DNA of 8,935 bases from Bifidobacterium breve. GTDB taxonomy: Bacteria > Actinomycetota > Actinomycetes > Mycobacteriales > Mycobacteriaceae. The translations under genes and the position numbers were made by a program. The stretch's first letter is position 1. Each line of letters opens with the position of its first letter. Under the pieces are notes generated by a model. The model was not told the DNA's origin. It worked only from the letters and a program-made list of their open reading frames with translations, and made no database searches. Shown one piece after another: positions 1 to 6,392 of the stretch. The stretch covers positions 1 to 8,935 of the forward strand of contig CAMCWJ010000096.1 in the NCBI GenBank assembly GCA_945882475.1, written 5' to 3'.

Positions 1-59
1 ACCCGATCACCAGCTGGCAGCGGGTCACCCTGCTGGAACGGACTCACGTCAGGAGGTAA
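1..59 (+). CDS. accE5: AccE5, acyl-CoA carboxylase epsilon subunit (3' end only)
   Basis: Only the last 18 codons are present, read in frame from base 3 to the TAA at 57-59. They encode a tail containing SWQRVTLLERTHVRR. This closely resembles the end of M. tuberculosis AccE5 as I remember it (SWQRITLQEMTHMRR). AccE5 is the small epsilon subunit that stabilises the complex of the AccA3 alpha subunit with the AccD5 beta subunit, which carboxylates propionyl- and acetyl-CoA. The identification is strengthened by maf lying 3 bp downstream and accA3 further along the same strand. The fragment is short, so the call rests on the tail motif plus gene order. The last codons overlap the Shine-Dalgarno sequence of maf. 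Confidence 0.8.
   Translation, partial: PITSWQRVTLLERTHVRR
51..56 (+). promoter_or_regulatory. Shine-Dalgarno sequence of maf
   Basis: AGGAGG, a perfect anti-16S match, ends 6 nt before the GTG at 63. It lies inside the last codons of accE5. It fixes the maf start and suggests that maf is translated from the accD5-accE5 mRNA. Confidence 0.8.
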
Positions 60-62
60 CCG

Positions 63-704
63 GTGACCCGCCTCGTGCTGGGGTCGGCCTCCACCGGTCG
101 GCTCCGGGTGCTCCGCAGCGCCGGGATCGACCCCCTGGTCGCGGTGTCCGGCCTCGACGAGGACGCGATCATCGCCGGCCTGGGCGCCGGCACCGACCCG
201 GCGACCGTGGTCAACGCGCTGGCCGAAGCGAAGGCGCGATCGGTCGGTGCGTCGCTGGACCCCGAGGTGGCCGCCGACGCCGTGGTGATCGGCTGCGACT
301 CGATGCTTGATGTCGACGGTGAACTGCGCGGCAAACCCCAAACACCGGAACAGGCCCGGCGGCAATGGAATTCGATGGCCGGGCGCTGCGGTCAACTGTT
401 CACCGGGCACTGCCTGATCCGCCTTCTCAACGGCGTTCCCATTCGGGTCGAGACGACCGCAGCGGTGACCACGGTCCGGTTCGGGGTACCGACCGAGACC
501 GAACTCGCCGCCTACATCGCCAGCGGCGAACCTCTGGGCGTGGCCGGCGCTTTCACCGTTGACGGCCTGGGTGGCTGGTTCGTCGACGGCGTGGACGGCG
601 ACCCGTCGAATGTGGTGGGCCTCAGCTTGTCGTTGGTCAGACGGATGCTGAGCTCGGCGGGCACGCCCGTCAATGACCTGTGGGCCCACAAACCGATCGG
701 CTGA
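63..704 (+). CDS. maf: Maf family nucleoside triphosphate pyrophosphatase
   Basis: This 213-residue protein belongs to the Maf/HAM1 superfamily. Family members hydrolyse non-canonical or modified nucleoside triphosphates to monophosphate and pyrophosphate in the cytoplasm, and are linked to nucleotide-pool cleaning and control of division. The family motifs appear in order. The N-terminal substrate loop is LGSASTGRLRVL (residues 6-17, usually SASPRR.LL). The acidic catalytic segment is IGCDS with Asp79, then GELRGKP (86-92). The C-terminal block is GVAGAFTVDGLGGWFVDGVDGD followed by SNVVGLSL (182-189). The GTG start is set by a perfect Shine-Dalgarno sequence 6 nt upstream. It lies 3 bp after accE5 and probably shares its transcript. 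It ends 10 bp before the stop of the convergent flavoenzyme gene. Substrate preference cannot be read from the sequence. Confidence 0.93.
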   Translation: MTRLVLGSASTGRLRVLRSAGIDPLVAVSGLDEDAIIAGLGAGTDPATVVNALAEAKARSVGASLDPEVAADAVVIGCDSMLDVDGELRGKPQTPEQARRQWNSMAGRCGQLFTGHCLIRLLNGVPIRVETTAAVTTVRFGVPTETELAAYIASGEPLGVAGAFTVDGLGGWFVDGVDGDPSNVVGLSLSLVRRMLSSAGTPVNDLWAHKPIG

Positions 705-714
705 CACCGGGCCC

Positions 715-2412
715 CTATCGGCGGTCCTGAACGATCGCCTCGATGTTGCGTTCCGCGAGTGCGGTGATGGACATGTAGGGATTGCAGCCCAGGTAGCCCG
801 GAAGCAGCGACGCGTCATTGACGAAGAGCTGCTGGTAGCCGTTGACCCGCCCGAAGCCGTCGGTGGCGACGCCGCGGACACAACCGCCCATCGGGTGAAC
901 CGTGTTGGGCGCGAACACCTTTCCCTCGAAGAGGTCGTCCCGGTAGTCGACCCCGTTGGCCTCGGTCACACGGTCGAACACCAACCGGGCCCGCTCGATC
1001 TGGTGATCGGTGTGGCCGACCGGCCAGCCGATCCTGATCTCATCCGCGGCGCGGTCGTAGGTGATGTCGGCGCGGTCGCCGGTCTTGACCATCGCGTAGT
1101 ACCCCAGCGCGTTCGTCTCGACGGGAAGCGGGATCGAGAACACACTCGCGTACACCGGATTGTCCGGGTCGCCGCGGCCGTCGAGGTTGATCATCCCCAT
1201 CAGGGACTGGTCCGCGGGGATCAAGTCGACGTCCTGGACCGAGTGCCCGACCATGATGTCGCCGTTGTTGCCGTATCCCCTGCCGATCTCCGGACTCAGA
1301 TCGGGCAGCGCACCGGTCTCGCGGGCACGCAGGAGCAGCTTGGTGGTGCCCAGCACGCCGGCGTTGAGATACAGCTGATCGCAACCGATCTCGTTGCGGG
1401 CCAACTCCTTGCCCCAGCGGTCGATCTCACGGGTGGACACCACCCACTCGCCGGAGGGCTCGCGGCGAATATCGGTGACCTCGGTCAGCGGACGCAGCGT
1501 GACCTTGCCAGTGCCCAGCGCGGCCGCAATGTAGGTCTGATCGACACTGCCGAAACGGCCGTAGTTGTTGCCGTACTGCTGCTCGAAGTTGAGCGACGAT
1601 CGCGGAACCTCGCCGGCCGCCTCCCGCCTGAGGTAGTCGAAGGAGTAGGCGCTGCCGTTGTAGTCGACGCCGTATCCCGCCGCCTCGGCGTACTGCCGAC
1701 CCACCCGGGCGTACTGGAAGCACGGCGCCTGCTCGAACCAGTCCATGTCGCGGTAGCTGATCTGCAGAGTGCTCTTGGCGCGTTCGACGAAGCCGAAGAA
1801 CTCCGCCGGGTCGATATCGGGAAAGGCCTCCCGCACCTGAGCCTCGGTGGGAATAGCGGCGATTGCCGCGTTGACCATCGACCCACCGCCGACCGCAACG
1901 CCGCGGAACACGTTGTGCGCGCCGTGTTCGACCTTCTCGCAAATCCCGGCCTGAACCGGCTGCGGCGAGGCCACATGTTCGGCGATCTGGGCGACAGAGA
2001 CGCCCTGGAATGACGACACCAGACTGGGTGCCACCGGAGCGAACCAGCCGGCCCTGGTATCGGGCGGCAACATCCTGGAGAACCGCTTACCGTCCTCATC
2101 CGGGGTGTCCCAGAGCCGACCCTTCTCCAGGATCAAGGTGTCCACACCCGCCTGGCCGAGCCGCAACGCCGACACCCCGCCGCCGTACCCGCTGCCGATG
2201 ACGATCGCCGTATGGTGCGCCCTGGCGGGCGGCACCGCCGCCGGCGACTCGACCTCCCGTGCCCCGCAGCCCGACAGGGCGGCCCCCGCGGCAACGGCCC
2301 CCAGGCCCGCGGCGCCGAGGAAGCGCCTGCGCGACAACTCCGCGTACACCGGGTTACCCACGCGTGCCATGTTAGCCAGCCGGTACGCCCAGGCCCATCG
2401 CGGTAGTGTCAT
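715..2412 (-). CDS. GMC flavoenzyme, class I cholesterol-oxidase-like, predicted Tat-exported lipoprotein
   Basis: A 565-residue FAD-dependent GMC oxidoreductase, collinear throughout with Streptomyces secreted cholesterol oxidase ChoA as I remember it. Shared landmarks are the FAD-binding loop IGSGYGGGVSALRLGQAG (72-89), VGGGSMVN, EAAGEVPRSSL, AALGTGKVTLRPL, HPMGGC with His506, and CNPYMSITALAERN with Asn544. His506 and Asn544 match the ChoA active-site His447 and Asn485. The position of ChoA Glu361, the isomerisation base, is Ser423 here in an ungapped alignment, so 3-oxo-4-ene steroid formation is doubtful and the substrate is open. The N-terminus has a twin-arginine signal SRRRFLG (27-33), a hydrophobic stretch and a lipobox LSGC with Cys49, suggesting a folded, membrane-anchored extracytoplasmic enzyme. 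The ATG at 2412 is used. An in-frame ATG at 2370 (codon 15) would give a more normal Tat n-region. The gene is convergent with maf and divergent from sseA, with 4 bp between starts. Confidence 0.85.
   Translation of the reverse strand: MTLPRWAWAYRLANMARVGNPVYAELSRRRFLGAAGLGAVAAGAALSGCGAREVESPAAVPPARAHHTAIVIGSGYGGGVSALRLGQAGVDTLILEKGRLWDTPDEDGKRFSRMLPPDTRAGWFAPVAPSLVSSFQGVSVAQIAEHVASPQPVQAGICEKVEHGAHNVFRGVAVGGGSMVNAAIAAIPTEAQVREAFPDIDPAEFFGFVERAKSTLQISYRDMDWFEQAPCFQYARVGRQYAEAAGYGVDYNGSAYSFDYLRREAAGEVPRSSLNFEQQYGNNYGRFGSVDQTYIAAALGTGKVTLRPLTEVTDIRREPSGEWVVSTREIDRWGKELARNEIGCDQLYLNAGVLGTTKLLLRARETGALPDLSPEIGRGYGNNGDIMVGHSVQDVDLIPADQSLMGMINLDGRGDPDNPVYASVFSIPLPVETNALGYYAMVKTGDRADITYDRAADEIRIGWPVGHTDHQIERARLVFDRVTEANGVDYRDDLFEGKVFAPNTVHPMGGCVRGVATDGFGRVNGYQQLFVNDASLLPGYLGCNPYMSITALAERNIEAIVQDRR
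2404..2409 (+). promoter_or_regulatory. Candidate -10 element of sseA (leaderless start)
   Basis: TAGTGT fits the mycobacterial TANNNT pattern and ends exactly 7 nt before the sseA GTG at 2417. Transcription would then start at or next to the start codon. No good -35 hexamer is visible. The site lies inside the divergent flavoenzyme's first codons if that gene starts at 2412, and upstream of it if it starts at 2370. Confidence 0.45.
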
Positions 2413-2416
2413 CGGT

Positions 2417-3313
2417 GTGCCGCTTCCCGCTGATCCCGAACCCGCCTTCGCCGCCTACGCCCACCCCGAACGGCTGGTCAGCGCCGACTGGCTGTCCGCC
2501 CATCTGGGCAGCCCCGGCCTGGCGATCGTCGAATCCGATGAGGACGTCCTGCTGTACGACGTCGGCCACATCCCCGGAGCGGTCAAGATCGACTGGCATC
2601 TCGACCTCAACGACCCAGACGTGCGCGACTACATCGACGGCGCGCAGTTCGCGGAGCTGATGAATCGCAAGGGCATCTCCCGTGACGACACCGTGGTGAT
2701 CTACGGCGACAAGAGCAATTGGTGGGCGGCCTACGCGCTGTGGGTGTTCACCCTGTTCGGCCACCCGGATGTCCGGCTGCTCAACGGCGGCCGGGATCTG
2801 TGGCTCTCCGAGGGCCGGGAGACCACCCTGGACGTTCCGGAGCGCGCGACCACCGGATACCCGGTGGTGGTCCGCGATGACGCTCCGATCCGGGCCTTCA
2901 AGGACGATGTGCTGGCCGCCCTCGGCCGGTCGACCCTGGTCGACGTGCGCTCCCCGCAGGAGTACTCCGGCGAACGCACGCACATGCCCGACTACCCCGA
3001 CGAGGGCGCGCTGCGCGGCGGTCATATCCCCACTGCGGTGTCGGTGCCGTGGGCGCGGGCGGCCGACGAGCGGGGCAGGTTCCGCAGCCGGGCCGAACTC
3101 GACGAGATCTATTCCTTCGTCGAACCCGGCGCCGACACCATCGCCTACTGCCGGATCGGCGAACGATCCAGCCACACCTGGTTCGTGCTGACCCACCTGC
3201 TCGGTATCCCGGCGGTGCGCAACTACGACGGCTCGTGGACCGAGTGGGGCAACACCGTGCGGGTGCCCGTCGCCAGCGGCGAGCAACCCGGATCCGCACC
3301 CGGCCGCCCGTGA
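2417..3313 (+). CDS. sseA: SseA-type rhodanese (thiosulfate/3-mercaptopyruvate sulfurtransferase)
   Basis: A 298-residue two-domain rhodanese that moves sulfane sulfur through a cysteine persulfide in the cytoplasm. The N-terminal domain (about 20-135) carries DVGHIPGAVKIDW and VVIYGDKSNWWAAYALW. Its active loop has no cysteine, as is usual for the inactive half. The C-terminal domain carries LVDVRSPQEY, GHIPTAVSVPW and the catalytic loop CRIGERSSH with Cys245, the only cysteine in the protein. The CRxGxR loop is that of thiosulfate-type enzymes. The start was chosen at GTG 2417 because MPLPADP... through AYAHPERLV matches the N-terminus of M. tuberculosis SseA (Rv3283) as I recall it. The open frame extends about 100 codons further upstream, but only antisense to the flavoenzyme. 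The stop overlaps the start of the SufE-like gene, implying coupled translation. Confidence 0.92.
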   Translation: MPLPADPEPAFAAYAHPERLVSADWLSAHLGSPGLAIVESDEDVLLYDVGHIPGAVKIDWHLDLNDPDVRDYIDGAQFAELMNRKGISRDDTVVIYGDKSNWWAAYALWVFTLFGHPDVRLLNGGRDLWLSEGRETTLDVPERATTGYPVVVRDDAPIRAFKDDVLAALGRSTLVDVRSPQEYSGERTHMPDYPDEGALRGGHIPTAVSVPWARAADERGRFRSRAELDEIYSFVEPGADTIAYCRIGERSSHTWFVLTHLLGIPAVRNYDGSWTEWGNTVRVPVASGEQPGSAPGRP

Positions 3314-3726
3314 CCATGCCCGCACCGCTGGCGGAGGTGGTCTCGGAGTTCACCGAGGTCTCCGGCCAGGACAAGGTCACGCTGCTGCTGGAGTTCGCCA
3401 ACGACCTGCCCGCGCTGCCCGCCGGCCTGGAACAGGCGGCCATGGAACCGGTGCCCGAGTGCCAGTCGCCGCTGTTCCTTCACGTCGACGCCGCCGATCC
3501 CGGACACGTGCGGCTGTTCTTCAGTGCGCCGGCCGAGGCCCCCACCACCCGGGGCTTCGCCTCGATCCTGGCTGCCGGCCTCGACGGCCAACCCGCCGCC
3601 GACATCCTGGCGGTGCCCGACGACTTCTACCTCGAACTCGGACTGGCCTCGCTGATCAGTCCGCTGCGGCTGCGCGGCATGTCGGCCATGCTGGCGCGGA
3701 TCAAACGGCGGTTGCGCACCGCCTAG
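3310..3726 (+). CDS. SufE-like sulfur acceptor protein (Rv3284 family)
   Basis: A 138-residue SufE-fold protein. SufE proteins accept a persulfide from a cysteine desulfurase and pass it to Fe-S assembly scaffolds. The signature ECQSPLFLHVDA places Cys51 where SufE proteins carry the acceptor cysteine (CQS), and it is the only cysteine here. Further family features are TTRGFASILAAGLDG and the C-terminal LISPLRLRGMSAML followed by a basic tail. The GTG at 3310 overlaps the sseA TGA (GTGA), and the next in-frame start is ATG 3316. The overlap favours 3310 by translational coupling. The protein is almost collinear with M. tuberculosis Rv3284 as I recall it. The pairing with a rhodanese suggests the two act in one sulfur relay, which is inference. 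Which desulfurase or acceptor it serves is not visible. Confidence 0.88.
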   Translation: MTMPAPLAEVVSEFTEVSGQDKVTLLLEFANDLPALPAGLEQAAMEPVPECQSPLFLHVDAADPGHVRLFFSAPAEAPTTRGFASILAAGLDGQPAADILAVPDDFYLELGLASLISPLRLRGMSAMLARIKRRLRTA

Positions 3727-3769
3727 CCGGGGGTGCGGACGGACCACGCTCTAGACTGCGCTGCGAACC

Positions 3770-3775
3770 TATTCT
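3770..3775 (+). promoter_or_regulatory. Candidate -10 element in the AT-rich leader of accA3
   Basis: The 81-bp gap before accA3 (3727-3807) holds an AT-rich island in otherwise GC-rich DNA. TATTCT at 3770-3775 fits TANNNT and would start transcription around 3782, leaving a short leader with the Shine-Dalgarno sequence. A 5-bp inverted repeat, TCTTA (3773-3777) and TAAGA (3787-3791), spans the expected start point and could be an operator. TAGACT at 3752-3757 is an alternative -10. No clear -35 is seen for either. accA3 may also be read through from sseA and sufE. Confidence 0.35.
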
Positions 3776-3797
3776 TAAAGCGGTTCTAAGAGTCTTC

Positions 3798-3803
3798 AGG
3801 AGG
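3798..3803 (+). promoter_or_regulatory. Shine-Dalgarno sequence of accA3
   Basis: AGGAGG ends 4 nt before the GTG at 3808. This decides the GTG start and predicts strong translation. Confidence 0.8.
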
Positions 3804-3807
3804 CGCC

Positions 3808-5601
3808 GTGCCCGCACAGAGTCAGACCATCTCCAAGGTGCTCGTCGCCAACCGCGGTGAGATCGCGGTTCGGGTGATCCGGGCGGCCAAGGATGCAGGT
3901 CTGGGAAGTGTGGCGGTCTATGCCGAGCCCGACGCCGACGCGCCGCATGTGCGGCTGGCCGATGAGGCCTTCGCCCTGGGCGGGCAGACCTCCGCGGAGT
4001 CCTACCTCGACTTCGGCAAGCTCCTCGACGCCGCAGCGAAGTCCGGCGCCAATGCGATCCACCCCGGCTACGGATTCCTTTCCGAGAACGCCGACTTCGC
4101 CCAGGCCGTGCTCGACGCCGGGCTGATCTGGATCGGTCCGAGCCCGCAGTCCATCCGCGACCTCGGCGACAAGGTCACCGCGCGACACATCGCCGCCCGC
4201 GCGCAGGCGCCGCTGGTGCCCGGCACACCCGATCCGGTCAAGAATGCCGACGAGGTGGTGGCCTTCGCCCGCGAGCACGGCGTCCCGGTCGCGATCAAGG
4301 CGGCCTTCGGCGGCGGCGGCCGCGGCATGAAGGTGGCCCGCACCCTCGAGGAGATCCCGGAATTGTTCGAGTCGGCCACCCGCGAGGCCATCGCCGCCTT
4401 CGGCCGCGGCGAGTGTTTCGTCGAGCGCTACCTCGACAAGCCACGCCACGTCGAGGCCCAGGTGATCGCCGACATGCACGGCAACGTCGTCGTCGCCGGC
4501 ACCCGGGACTGCTCGCTGCAACGCCGCTTCCAGAAGCTCGTCGAGGAGGCACCGGCGCCGTTCCTCACCGACGCCCAGCGCTCGGAGATCCACGAGTCGG
4601 CCAAGCGGATCTGCAGGGAGTCCGGGTATTACGGCGCGGGCACCGTGGAGTACCTCGTCGGCCAGGACGGTCTGATCTCCTTCCTTGAGGTGAACACCCG
4701 CCTGCAGGTGGAGCACCCGGTCACCGAGGAGACCTCCGGTATCGACCTGGTGCGCGAGCAGTTCCGCATCGCCAACGGTGAAAAGCTGGCAATCACAGCA
4801 GATCCCGTGCCGCGCGGGCATTCGATCGAGTTCCGCATCAACGGTGAGGACGCCGGCCGCGGGTTCCTGCCCGCGCCCGGTCCGGTCACCAAGTTCGACC
4901 CGCCGACCGGCCCCGGCGTGCGACTGGACTCCGGTGTGGAGACCGGATCGGTGATCGGCGGCCAGTTCGATTCGATGCTGGCCAAACTGATCGTCAGCGG
5001 CGCCACCCGCGCTCAGGCGTTGGACCGGGCGCGGCGCGCCCTCGACGAGTTCAACGTCGAAGGCCTCGCCACCGTGATCCCGTTCCACCGGGCGGTGGTC
5101 AGCGACCCCGCCTTCATCGGCGACGAGAACGGCTTCACCGTGCACACCCGGTGGATCGAGACCGAGTGGGACAACACCGTCGAACCGTTCACCGGCGGCG
5201 GCGGGATCGATGACGACGAGAACCAGCCTCGCCAGACGGTCATCGTCGAGGTCGGCGGCCGCCGACTCGAGGTGTCGCTGCCCGGCGACCTCGCACTCGG
5301 CAACGGCGGCGGTTCGGCCGATGCCGGGGTGGTCCGTAAGAAGCCCAAGCCGCGCAAGCGGGGTGCGCACGGCGGTGCCACCGCCTCCGGCGACGCGGTG
5401 ACCGCGCCAATGCAGGGCACCGTGGTCAAGGTCGCCGTCGAGGAGGGTCAGACGGTCGCCGCCGGCGAACTCGTCGTCGTGCTCGAGGCGATGAAGATGG
5501 AGAACCCGGTGACCGCGCACAAGGACGGCGTGATCACCGGACTGTCCGTCGAAGCCGGTGCCGCGGTCACCCAGGGCACTGTTCTCGCCGAGATCAAGTA
5601 A
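3808..5601 (+). CDS. accA3: AccA3, biotin carboxylase/biotin carboxyl carrier alpha subunit
   Basis: A 597-residue alpha subunit of acyl-CoA carboxylases. The biotin carboxylase part uses ATP and bicarbonate to carboxylate biotin, and the carrier part delivers the carboxyl group to AccD beta subunits. The N-terminal domain has KVLVANRGEIAVRVIRAA (10-27) and HPGYGFLSENADFA (85-98). The ATP-grasp glycine loop is GGGGRGMK (168-175). FLEVNTRLQVEHPVTE (292-307) holds the metal- and bicarbonate-binding region. A Lys/Arg-rich linker (KKPKPRKRGAHGG) leads to the carrier domain, with biotin on Lys563 in EAMKMENP. Length and order fit mycobacterial AccA3, known to serve several beta subunits (AccD4, AccD5, AccD6) for malonyl-CoA, methylmalonyl-CoA and mycolic acid synthesis. 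The GTG start follows a perfect Shine-Dalgarno sequence. The stop lies in the first copy of a 22-bp duplication. Confidence 0.96.
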   Translation: MPAQSQTISKVLVANRGEIAVRVIRAAKDAGLGSVAVYAEPDADAPHVRLADEAFALGGQTSAESYLDFGKLLDAAAKSGANAIHPGYGFLSENADFAQAVLDAGLIWIGPSPQSIRDLGDKVTARHIAARAQAPLVPGTPDPVKNADEVVAFAREHGVPVAIKAAFGGGGRGMKVARTLEEIPELFESATREAIAAFGRGECFVERYLDKPRHVEAQVIADMHGNVVVAGTRDCSLQRRFQKLVEEAPAPFLTDAQRSEIHESAKRICRESGYYGAGTVEYLVGQDGLISFLEVNTRLQVEHPVTEETSGIDLVREQFRIANGEKLAITADPVPRGHSIEFRINGEDAGRGFLPAPGPVTKFDPPTGPGVRLDSGVETGSVIGGQFDSMLAKLIVSGATRAQALDRARRALDEFNVEGLATVIPFHRAVVSDPAFIGDENGFTVHTRWIETEWDNTVEPFTGGGGIDDDENQPRQTVIVEVGGRRLEVSLPGDLALGNGGGSADAGVVRKKPKPRKRGAHGGATASGDAVTAPMQGTVVKVAVEEGQTVAAGELVVVLEAMKMENPVTAHKDGVITGLSVEAGAAVTQGTVLAEIK

Positions 5602-5626
5602 CGGTCTCGCCGAGATCAAGTAACGG
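5583..5626. repeat. Perfect 22-bp tandem duplication at the accA3/sigF junction
   Basis: Bases 5583-5604 and 5605-5626 are identical 22-mers, directly abutting. Each contains the last codons of accA3 (GAGATCAAGTAA). The accA3 TAA at 5599-5601 lies in copy 1, and the sigF TGA (complement of 5616-5618) lies in copy 2. Either copy alone could end both genes, which would then overlap tail to tail by 8 bp. With two copies there is a 14-bp gap and neither protein changes. Flanking bases differ, so the unit is exactly 22 bp. Confidence 0.97.
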
Positions 5627-6392
5627 GCGGGCCCAGGCCCGTCCGCAACCGCGCGAGTGCCTTGGTCAGCAGTCGTGACACGTGCATCTGCGAAACGCCG
5701 ACCCGTTCGGCGATCTGGGTTTGGGTCATCGACTCGAAGAACCGCAGCATGACCACGTTGCGTTCGAGCTCCGGTAGCGCAGCGATCAAGGGCCGCAACG
5801 CTTCCCGGTTCTCGATGTCGTCCAGACCCTGGTCGGCGCCGCCGATCGTGTCGACGAATGCCGGCACACCGCTGCCGTCGTCGCGGGGGCCGCTGTCGAT
5901 CGAGAGCGTGCTGTAGGAACTGCCCGCCACGAGGGCCTCCACGACCGCGCCACGATCCACGCCGAGTTCGGCGGCAAGCTCGGATGCCGTCGGGGCCCGG
6001 CCCATCCGTTGAGAGAACTCCGCGGTGGCGGTGCCGAGCTTCAGGTGGAGTTCTTTGACCGGTCGGGGCACTTTCAGCGACCAGCTGTTGTCCCGGAAGT
6101 ACCGGCGCACCTCACCCATGATGGTCGGCACCGCAAACGAGACGAACTCCGCGCCGATCTCGACGTCGAAGCGGTTGACCGCGTTGACCAGACCCACCCG
6201 GGCCACCTGGACGAGGTCGTCGTGGGTCTCTCCGCGGCCGTCGAAGCGACGCGCGATGTGTTCTGCCAGCGGCAGGCAGCGCTCCACGATCCGGTCGCGC
6301 TGGCGGCGGGCCTCAACGGAACCGGGTGTGCATCCGGCCAACTCCCGGAACATCTCAGCGACGTCGGCGTAGTCCGAGTTCGCCGAGGTCAC
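5616..6392 (-). CDS. sigF: SigF, alternative sigma factor of the SigB/SigF group
   Basis: A 258-residue RNA polymerase sigma factor of the stress/stationary-phase group. Region 2 contains the core-binding and -10-recognition segment, from DDLVQVARVGLVNAVNRFD (58-76) through FVSFAVPTIMGEVRRYFRDN (83-102). Region 3 covers VPRPVKELHLKLG to ASELAAELGVDRGAV (108-150). Region 4 ends with the helix-turn-helix MTQTQIAERVGVSQMHVSRL (222-241), for -35 recognition. The sequence closely follows mycobacterial SigF, including SSYSTLSIDSG and ENREALRPL. The GTG start at 6392 overlaps the TGA of rsbW by 4 bp, so sigma and anti-sigma are coupled at translation. No good Shine-Dalgarno precedes it, consistent with coupling. 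In mycobacteria SigF controls cell-envelope, pigment and stress genes. The C-terminus ends inside the duplicated 22-mer. Confidence 0.95.
   Translation of the reverse strand: MTSANSDYADVAEMFRELAGCTPGSVEARRQRDRIVERCLPLAEHIARRFDGRGETHDDLVQVARVGLVNAVNRFDVEIGAEFVSFAVPTIMGEVRRYFRDNSWSLKVPRPVKELHLKLGTATAEFSQRMGRAPTASELAAELGVDRGAVVEALVAGSSYSTLSIDSGPRDDGSGVPAFVDTIGGADQGLDDIENREALRPLIAALPELERNVVMLRFFESMTQTQIAERVGVSQMHVSRLLTKALARLRTGLGPPVT
5624..5645 (+). terminator. Possible hairpin terminator after accA3
   Basis: A 10-bp inverted repeat, CGGGCGGGCC (5624-5633) and GGCCCGTCCG (5636-5645), is separated by CA. In accA3-strand RNA it pairs fully with one G-U wobble. The two-base loop would open by a pair. 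It begins 22 nt after the accA3 stop and has no U-tract, so it is at best a mycobacterial-style U-less terminator. It lies in the last codons of sigF, where coding constraint could also produce GC-rich symmetry. Confidence 0.35.

Noticed and set aside
705..714. Terminator between the convergent maf and flavoenzyme genes
   Set aside because: The gap is 10 bp and I see no stable stem or U-tract.
673..2013. A 446-codon plus-strand open frame opposite the flavoenzyme
   Set aside because: The minus strand encodes a clear GMC oxidoreductase over the same bases. The plus frame has no family motif and overlaps the maf end.
2105..2416. N-terminal extension of sseA by about 104 codons
   Set aside because: The extra residues are antisense to the Tat/FAD region of the flavoenzyme and resemble nothing. 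The homologous SseA begins at MPLPADP, matching GTG 2417.
3796..5619. A 607-codon open frame antisense to all of accA3
   Set aside because: It shadows a conserved biotin carboxylase gene. Its translation is low-complexity with no recognisable domain, as is common opposite genes with GC-rich third positions.
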